Shown here piece after piece: positions 57,415 through 64,000 of a stretch of 64,000 bases of DNA. Position numbers and translations under genes: made by a program. The number at the start of each line of letters is the position of its first letter. Positions within the stretch are counted from its first letter, which is position 1. Source of the stretch: Ramazzottius varieornatus (Eukaryota; Tardigrada; Eutardigrada; Parachela; Ramazzottiidae); assembly GCA_001949185.1 (NCBI GenBank), contig BDGG01000002.1, positions 2,804,467-2,868,466 on the forward strand, read 5' to 3'. The notes under the pieces were generated by a model. The model saw only the letters and a list, made by a program, of their open reading frames with translations, was not told where the DNA came from and searched no databases.

Positions 57415-60239
57415 ATGGAGGTTAGTAATGCGCCCAATCAACCCGTCATCTCCAGCGCCCAACCTTCGACCACATCAGCTGCGACTAGCACCTCCAAGAG
57501 CGGAGGAGGGGGAAAGAAGCGCAACCTTACCTTGGACCTCAAGCCTCCGGATACTTCTTCGTCGATGACCACTACTGTCTCCGCAGCGTCCACTTTGACG
57601 GTCCCCTCGACGTCGAGTGTCTTGAACATCGGATCTTCCCCGGGCTTCGTCTTGACGTCGCCAGACGTCCAGATGCTCCAGTTGGCCTCGCCGGAACTCG
57701 AGAAATTCATCATTCAAGGCCTTATGGGCCAGAACACTCCGACGCCAACACAGATTGTATTCCCGAAAAACGTTACCGAAGAACAAGGTGAGCAATGAAC
57801 AGAATGAAATCACGTCGCTCAACTCGCGCAGTCGTGGTTTATTGAACCATGCAGTATCAGTTGTCAGCCAGCTGCGCGGGTACGGACTCATGACGTATTG
57901 CGCAAGTGCAACGGGGTCAGAAGTCTTAATTTGCGTTTCGCATACGAGTAGTCAATCTGAATTTCCATCTGCAGATCGTGTTACAATCCATGTCACGAGG
58001 GTTTTGTCCTCGTTATGTACGGCACATTCGGTCACGTGGTTTTGCATTTGTTTCGGGACGGCTGTAATTCACGAAATTATTTAGCCCAATCAACTCAATC
58101 AACCTGATTGGGTCTACAAGGACTGTCGTTTTCCGCAAGGAGAACGGGACCGACACGGAACACTTTCTCGGGAAACGTCAATCGCGTATAGGTATCAAGA
58201 ATGTTTTCCGAGGAAAAATCCGGTTTATTTAGCTTTTGACGATCGGTGTTTGATGGCTTCGCGATTACGTCACGTGCCGCGAAAAGTTCGCGACCCGCCT
58301 GACTGCACTTTGCGCCGTTCGCCATTAAACACCATCCATCCTGCATTTATCAGCCAAGTTTTCTCTCGCCTGAAGTTTTCTCCTCGTCAAACGTGTTAAA
58401 ACTTATCGCAGCGTAGCACAATATCAGGTCAAATTGGCCGATCGGTTTGAAATTACCCTCCATTAAGATTACGGTTTCTTTCTTCCAAGCTCCCATCCGA
58501 TATTCCATATCGATTCACCGTTGAATCGTTCCACTTTGATGTAATGACATCATCGCAAGAATTGAAATGATCCTCTGCTATTGCACGCATATTTGTCATG
58601 TTGAGTCAGAGTTGAATCGTGACAAGCATTTGAATGTATGTACTGTTGTACATTTCTTCTCGAACGTTCAACTGCGAACTCTGACTCGACAGAACATACC
58701 TCCTCCTTCCTCATCATAATAGTATTTTCCGAAGTAAACAAAGCCTTCAGCCCTATCGTTTATGTTTCCTAATCTCTACATTGTTGGTCCGATTGATTTC
58801 CAATTCATCCCTTATTCAAGCCAGAACAAACTCAGACTTCCGGATGAAGTTCGTTTGACTAAGTCTTCTAGTCTTAAAGTTTTCTGTTCTTCTCGTTTCA
58901 GAATCGTATGCGAAAGGCTTCGTGGACGCATTGAACGCTCTTCACCGGTCCGGAATGGCCTACAACGTCAATTCCAATGGAAACGTCGCAGCATTCCCCA
59001 TTAGCAACGTTAACGGACAGAACAGTACGTAGAAAAATTTCCAGAATGCTCGCTCTCTACGTTCCATCCTATCCCTGAAGCCGTCGAAAAAAGTTTCTGA
59101 ACTTTGTCACAGTTACTCCCGAAATTTCCTCTCCATTTTTGGTGCAAAATCTTCTGCTGCTGAAAATTTTTCTGGAAACAGTTTTTGGAAATTTAGTTTC
59201 AATTATTTTCCTTACGTGGAATTAATATCACACCTACCAAGAATTTGTTTTGTTTCGGCCCTTGTTTCGATTTGGAAGGTACGAGAACACTAATTTTGGA
59301 TTTTTGTGATTGCAGTATTTCCACAGTTTTTCACGATGCCGCAGATGGCGCAACAGGTGCAGACGATGCAGCCCATGCAGCTGCAGATGACGAGCCAACC
59401 TGTCGCCGGCCACCAGATGGTCCAGCTACAGATGCCCGCACCCATGAACGTTCCCAAGATGGAGTTTAACTCACCCTCCGTCTCACCAGCACCTTCTGAC
59501 CCCCAGACGGTTCCTTCGGAGAGAGGCTCGACAAGGTCCACCAACAGCTCCTCGGGAACTTCACCCATCAACATGGAAAGTCAATCCAAAATGAAGGTAT
59601 GCCATATTCTTTCCATTTCAACCCATGAAAGGTATTCCGAAATAGTCAAACGAAAATGAAAGATTATTTCAAAATATTCGAGAGGTCGCAAACGAAACAA
59701 CGAGTCTGCTGTCCCAAGTGGCGCACGTCCTAGTTACTAATGGCTGGAAGCGTGCACCACTTGAAATAATGACCTTGTACGCTCGTTGCCGGCTTCCCAT
59801 TTCGAAAACATCTGGAAAGCAAAAAAGACAGTTGGGCTGAAAGATGGTCACCGGGAAACTTGCGGTCTAATTCCTTGAAAGTAAACAGAATTCGGACCGA
59901 AGAAGATCGAATTTCTCGAAAAATCTGAAGCACAATGAAGTCCGAAATTTGGAAAATTATCTTGTAATCAATTTTTAGGTTGAGCGAAAGAGGGAGAGAA
60001 ATCGATTGGCAGCCGCCAAATGTCGGATGCGAAAGATCGAAAGGATCGCTCAGTTGGAAGAACGTGTGAAGGAGCTGAAGGACCAAAACGGCGAGTTGGC
60101 TAACAGTCGGCAGCAGACTCAGCAAGACTTGGCCAACCTCCGGCAAGAACTCCTGACGCACCTCTCAGCCGGATGCTCCCTCACCATTCCACAGAACCTT
60201 CTCCAGTCAATACAGCAACACCAACAAGAAACGGAGTAA
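57415..60239 (+). CDS. Jun: Jun, AP-1 bZIP transcription factor (4 exons, 345 aa)
   Basis: Exons 57415-57787, 58902-59024, 59316-59596 and 59979-60239 sum to 346 codons. The N-terminus has the KRNLTLDL motif and the transactivation region with JNK-type sites: LTSPDV (S82), [12 protein letters not shown] (S92) and TPTPTQ (T108, T110), then [11 protein letters not shown]. The [12 protein letters not shown] segment precedes the basic region [14 protein letters not shown], with the DNA-contacting Asn and Arg and the redox Cys, and a five-heptad leucine zipper. It ends in HLSAGCSL, as in other Jun proteins. Jun dimerises with itself or Fos at TRE sites under JNK control. Intron 3 has a family A hairpin. 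Confidence 0.96.
59705..59770. repeat. Hairpin element family A in Jun intron 3
   Basis: Arms CCAAGTGGCGCACGT and GCGTGCACCACTTGAAA around a loop of about 25 bases; the outer arms are partly lost. Confidence 0.8.
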
Positions 60240-60744
60240 CACAACGAAAGCCGACGGCTTCTCTCTGTTCTTTTGTTTTTCAAAAATTTTATTTTACAAG
60301 TTAAAATTTTGGTCTCATGCGCGAATCGATTTACGGTGAAGAGATGGAAGAGTAATAGGGTTACTTCCTGTGGTCTATTTCACTATGCTAACTATAACCA
60401 TTCTTGTGAAGGAAATTACTGCTCTGATAGTTTTACCTTTGAGAGGTTTTCCCATTTGCCGGATTAGTTTTGTACGGAAGCAGCTTGTCTTTTCTACCCT
60501 TGGTTTTAGCGTCGTAGTTGTAACATGGAGTGTTCGTACTGGATGAGGTGCAAAGAGAAGACGAATGTATAGGTCGAAGTGGTTTACCGATGCAATAGCC
60601 TCCTTTTACGAATGTTCTCCTCGGTTAAATTTCTATTCGAAAAATATATTCTTGCGTGCGCTTTGCTCGCGACATTCCACTTGGCTGAGTGAAAGAAGAT
60701 TCTCGGTGTAAATTCTGGTGACAGAAATGGGCCGTATGCAACTA

Positions 60745-60830
60745 AACTGAGCAGATTGCTGTCTCAGATGGCGCGCATATCCACTGTTGCTGTAAGAGTG
60801 CGCCACTTGCGAAACGATCTGATCCAAATC
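60745..60830. repeat. Hairpin element family A, intergenic copy 1
   Basis: Arms CAGATGGCGCGCAT and GAGTGCGCCACTTGCG, with GAAACGATCTG of the outer arm on the right. Confidence 0.7.
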
Positions 60831-60832
60831 AC

Positions 60833-60910
60833 TTGCTTCACGTGGCGCACGTTCTCATTGTACTGACGGGAAGTGTACGTCACTTGAGAAGGCGATCTGG
60901 TTTACATCAT
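60833..60910. repeat. Hairpin element family A, intergenic copy 2
   Basis: Arms CACGTGGCGCACGTT and AGTGTACGTCACTTGAG, with AAGGCGATCTGGTTTACA on the right. It starts a few bases after copy 1. Confidence 0.7.
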
Positions 60911-60966
60911 ATGCCCACGTCAAGTAGAGTGTCGGAATTTCGACAAGGTGTGAAAGGGGGAAGAAT

Positions 60967-63606
60967 TTATGGAACGGACGTTTTCTTTGGAATGCTAGAT
61001 GAAACCTTGCCGACGTTGAAGCGTCCGTGTGCGGCCACTGAGGAGTAGGTTCGGTTGAAGCGGTGCATGGCGGGGCTGACAATCAACCATGCAGTTTCCG
61101 GATCCCAAACCACACGTCCTCCACCGTACGTGACAAACGTAGTGTTGGTAAAGGTATTGCTATTCCCGTTGGCGAAGAGTCCGGCGGTCCTGGAACGAGG
61201 TATGTGGAAGAATCCGTAGATAAGTGGATTGATCACGGAGTTTATCGTGCCTGAAGCGGGGCAGCCGTGTCATGATTAAAATAATCATCTTGACCAGCAC
61301 GTTTCGTAGCTTCCATGGCTCCAAGGTACATGCAGTTCGCGACTGTTTTTACGAAGGAGAAGAAGAGGAAGTTCACTTACCGAAGAAGAAAATAATTTGA
61401 AAGACATTGGTGGCGTCCTTTTCGAAATCCTCGTTAGTGGCTTGCTCGATCACGTAGTACAGAACGGCAGTGTAATAAGGAGCTGGAAAAGGGCAAAATG
61501 ACTTGTGTTCAATAAGTGGGGATAATTTCTGAATTTTTTTCTTCGGCGGTGGAGCTAAGTACGTGTTGCATAATAATTGGAGGTGTATTCTTACCCCAGC
61601 AAACCAGGAAGTTGACAATTACCAGGATCGACATCCATAATGTCCGAGATTTGGCCTTCTTCATCAAGGTCTCACGTCGGTGCCCAGCAGCGCCTCTCAG
61701 AGAACTCACCCGACTGTTGGCAATGCTGATCGTTGTACCTACAACAAGAAAAAAGTTAGTTTAATTTGGCAGTTTTCGGTCATCGGTACAATTGTGGCTG
61801 TGTACTAAGGAACTGGAGTTCTTGGCATTGCTCTTTCATGTTCTTTCATGCAATTACATTCTGCGTTCCTACTTTTCTGGCGCAATGCATCATGGATGAC
61901 GCTCATATACAGCCCGTTCACGCCAACTTGCTACCACCTGCAACTTCGACGTATAAAAAATAGAGAAGGCTTCTGTTTCTTTCTTGCCTATACACTATCA
62001 TACAACTTTTCAAGCAGCTTCTAGTGAGCTATGGTTGGATAACATAAGTTGAGAGATGGTTCCGAAAAACAGGTTAATACGACTTCCGGTGGGGAAGACT
62101 AATCATTACGAACAAAACGTGCTCTCTGGAATTCCAGGCGTGAGTAAAAACCTCAATTCGATTTCAACAAGCGAACACATACTTAGGATGTTAAATAAAA
62201 TTAGGGGAGACTGCTGGAAAGCCCTGGAAGCGTAGCAAATGAATTAAATCCGACGAATTCCAACAATTGAGAACGCTGCACTAGCCGTGTTTTCCACGCC
62301 CAAATTTGAAATTTTTTTCGAAACGGGTTGAGATATCTCTGCGGTTCTTTCTTAGCAATTTAGCCCTGTCATTTGTCCTTTAGGTCTGCATCAGACTATC
62401 CAGATCCGACAGCAGTGCCCAGCCGTGTGGGATTACGAAAATACAGTAGGAGTACAGACGGTGAAACTCTTGAAATTGGGGCTTCAACGTGAAGTTATTT
62501 TTCCTGCCGAAGCCCGTGCTTTTAAAAACGTCGAAAATACTGCGAACACAGCCTACAGTTAAAAACTATCAAATACCCCGTTACAAGTCCTGGAGAAAAT
62601 TCAGTTGTAGAAATAGCCAGGTGCGAAACAGAAGGAAAACGAGGTCGTTCAAATTCTTGGAGTCGCCGGTGTAGACTTAGCTTCAACTGTTAATACTTCC
62701 CAAATTGGTGTATTTGTGGACACCATTGCTTTCGAAAATACGGGAAGATGAAACAAATTAGAATTCACTATCAATAGCTCACTAAAGTGACGGATTATCC
62801 GCGTCGGTTTTTCGGTTGGAATTTCCGAAATACGGTACTCGAAACCTGCGCGAGTCAAATCCAGAAGTCTTCTAGGGCTGATCGGATAGTCCAGCGTCTG
62901 TGCCCTCGAAGTATTCTTACCAATCATTTCTGTCATTAGGCTATGCTTTCTAAGAAAATAATACGGCGGAAAAGGGAACACTTGGTCCGAGTTCTTCTGC
63001 CTCAAGTCTGTCACCAGCGTCCTTGAAAAACTTTGCCTGTGCTCGAAAAACAGGGAAAGTGCTGCTGCTCTTGAATGTTACCAGGACTCAAACATTTTGA
63101 TAGCGAAGTCGGGAAAAATTCTTGAAATTCAGCTTCGAAAACGGAAAACTCGTCTGAAAGACCCAATTAATAGTCTCAAAATGTACTGTAGCTTTTCTCG
63201 CTTTTTTGTCCCGTTGCGTTATACCGTAGGTTAGAGTACAAAATCCTTTACAGGGTCGAATGTGCATAAGTGAAAGAACCTTTTTTCCCAGGGTTTGCCC
63301 GACTTTCGAGTCAGGTTACCCGCCATATTTTCCAGGAACGTAATCTGAACGCTTGGCACCGACATACCTGTCTTTCCTCCAAGTTCATGGCGAATGCGTA
63401 TGAATATGACGGAGTAGCTGACGGTGATGATGACAAGTGGAAAAACAAACATGGCGCAGCAGGTGAACAAGATATACGATAATTCTTGCCAAGCTTCCTC
63501 ATAAGCACCAAACGTCACACATTGCTCAAAAGGTTGACCATCCTCCGAAAGAAAAGGAGCTTCCATCACCCGAAAAACATACACCTGCAAAAAACCCAAA
63601 CCGAAC
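60967..63606 (-). CDS. AKH/GnRH/corazonin-type GPCR, 3' part (4 exons seen)
   Basis: Minus-strand exons 63368-63606, 61595-61738, 61381-61482 and 60967-61250, with matching phases. The first holds the second outer loop and TM5 (FEQCVTFGAY, MFVFPLVIITVSYSVIFI). The next has the third inner loop (RRETLMKKAKSRTLWM) and TM6. Then come the end of TM6 and TM7 (VCWAPYYTAVLYYV, GTINSVINPLIYGFF, the NPxxY motif). A cytoplasmic tail of about 80 residues follows. QCVTFGAY and CWAPYY are typical of the adipokinetic hormone/GnRH/corazonin receptor superfamily, which is Gq/Gs-coupled. TM1-TM4 exons must lie beyond the right edge; none is visible up to 64000. The intron 61739-63367 is unusually long for this window. 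Confidence 0.75.
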
Positions 63607-64000
63607 CTGTCAAAACAACAACGAATTAGTCTGCGGGTATGTGGTGTAAACCTAGAAAAACGGCAAGTTGCAGACGCTCCACTCCTGTTCCTATAACGGG
63701 TTGCCAGTCCGAATTGTCACAAGTTTTGATGTTCAGCACGTGTCACTCCTGCTAACGAAATGCTCCCCAATCGTGGTTGATTGGTAGGCCTTCCTCCCCT
63801 CTGAGTGATACAGTGGAGTGAAATCAATGTGACCAAAACAGAAAAGACACATCGTAGGCTCAAACAGGTCTAGTTCTGTTTCGAAAAACGTACTACGGAA
63901 TTAAGGTCTCGGAAGGAAAATTTTGTGGACATTCCGAATGGCCACCCGGTACGACAAAGATCGCTTCGCGAGAAGTTTCTTCTAGAAATCTATCAGGGTG
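63607..64000. other. Intron or flank of the truncated receptor gene
   Basis: Begins after a TTTTGACAG acceptor on the minus strand. No upstream transmembrane exon is recognisable in these 394 bases. Confidence 0.4.

Larger units (their letters stand above)
60240..60966. other. Region between convergent Jun and receptor genes
   Basis: Contains the 3' UTRs of both genes and two adjacent family A hairpins. No coding exon. Confidence 0.4.

Noticed and set aside
57438-57891. Long minus-strand ORFs opposite the first Jun exon
   Set aside because: They arise from Ser/Thr-rich codons of Jun read in reverse and show no domain or splice support.
1-64000. tRNA, rRNA or snRNA genes
   Set aside because: While reading both strands I found no cloverleaf-like set of arms, T-loop GGTTCRA box in context, or rRNA-like sequence.

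Overview
The window is animal nuclear DNA: protein-coding genes broken into many short exons with canonical GT-AG introns, interleaved with DNA-transposon debris and small hairpin repeats. An allatostatin-C type precursor and an AKH/GnRH-type receptor point to a protostome, most likely an ecdysozoan. Compact genes and short introns would suit a tardigrade, but the species cannot be proved from the sequence. A run of 50 N at 1301-1350 is an assembly gap.

Left third (1-25 kb). A coiled-coil protein with shugoshin-like layout (317-2066, +) is followed by a complete 12-exon histidine decarboxylase (3935-8368, +). Then comes a transposon-rich stretch: an SGNH-like ORF, a decayed hAT transposase, an array of GNRA-type tetraloop hairpins, and an intron-containing histone H2A pseudogene. 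A DHRS1-like short-chain dehydrogenase (16830-20296, -) carries a non-autonomous hAT element exactly at one splice donor. A nearly intact pogo/Tigger-like transposon with 150-bp inverted repeats ends 84 bp upstream of its start codon.

Middle (25-45 kb). Two tandem genes, each of 11 exons with identical intron phases (25931-28668 and 31660-34228, +), encode secreted enzymes joining a CUB domain to an acid ceramidase/NAAA-type N-terminal-nucleophile amidase. GPCR remnants lie between them. Next come an unrecognised nuclear-looking protein (35148-36454, +), a RalBP1-type RhoGAP (36703-39291, -), a second hAT element with a perfect 8-bp target duplication, a broken PIF/Harbinger element, and a survivin-like BIR protein (43511-44516, +).

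Right third (45-64 kb). An allatostatin-C precursor (45269-46190, +), a class I GLUT transporter (47193-49638, -) with a diverged second copy of its terminal exon, phosphoacetylglucosamine mutase (50149-53932, -) with an acidic repeat-bearing insertion, a small secreted Gly/Ser/Asn/Pro-rich protein (54544-55191, -), Jun (57415-60239, +) and the 3' part of an AKH/GnRH-type receptor (60967-63606, -).

The genes do not form one pathway; this is an ordinary metazoan neighbourhood. The most striking recurrent signal is a short hairpin element (arms AAGTGGCGCACG / CGTGCGCCACTT) found at least 13 times, inside introns of nine separate genes including the transposase. Exon coordinates were worked out by hand from splice signals, reading-frame continuity and family resemblance. 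For most genes the exon lengths sum to an exact open frame.
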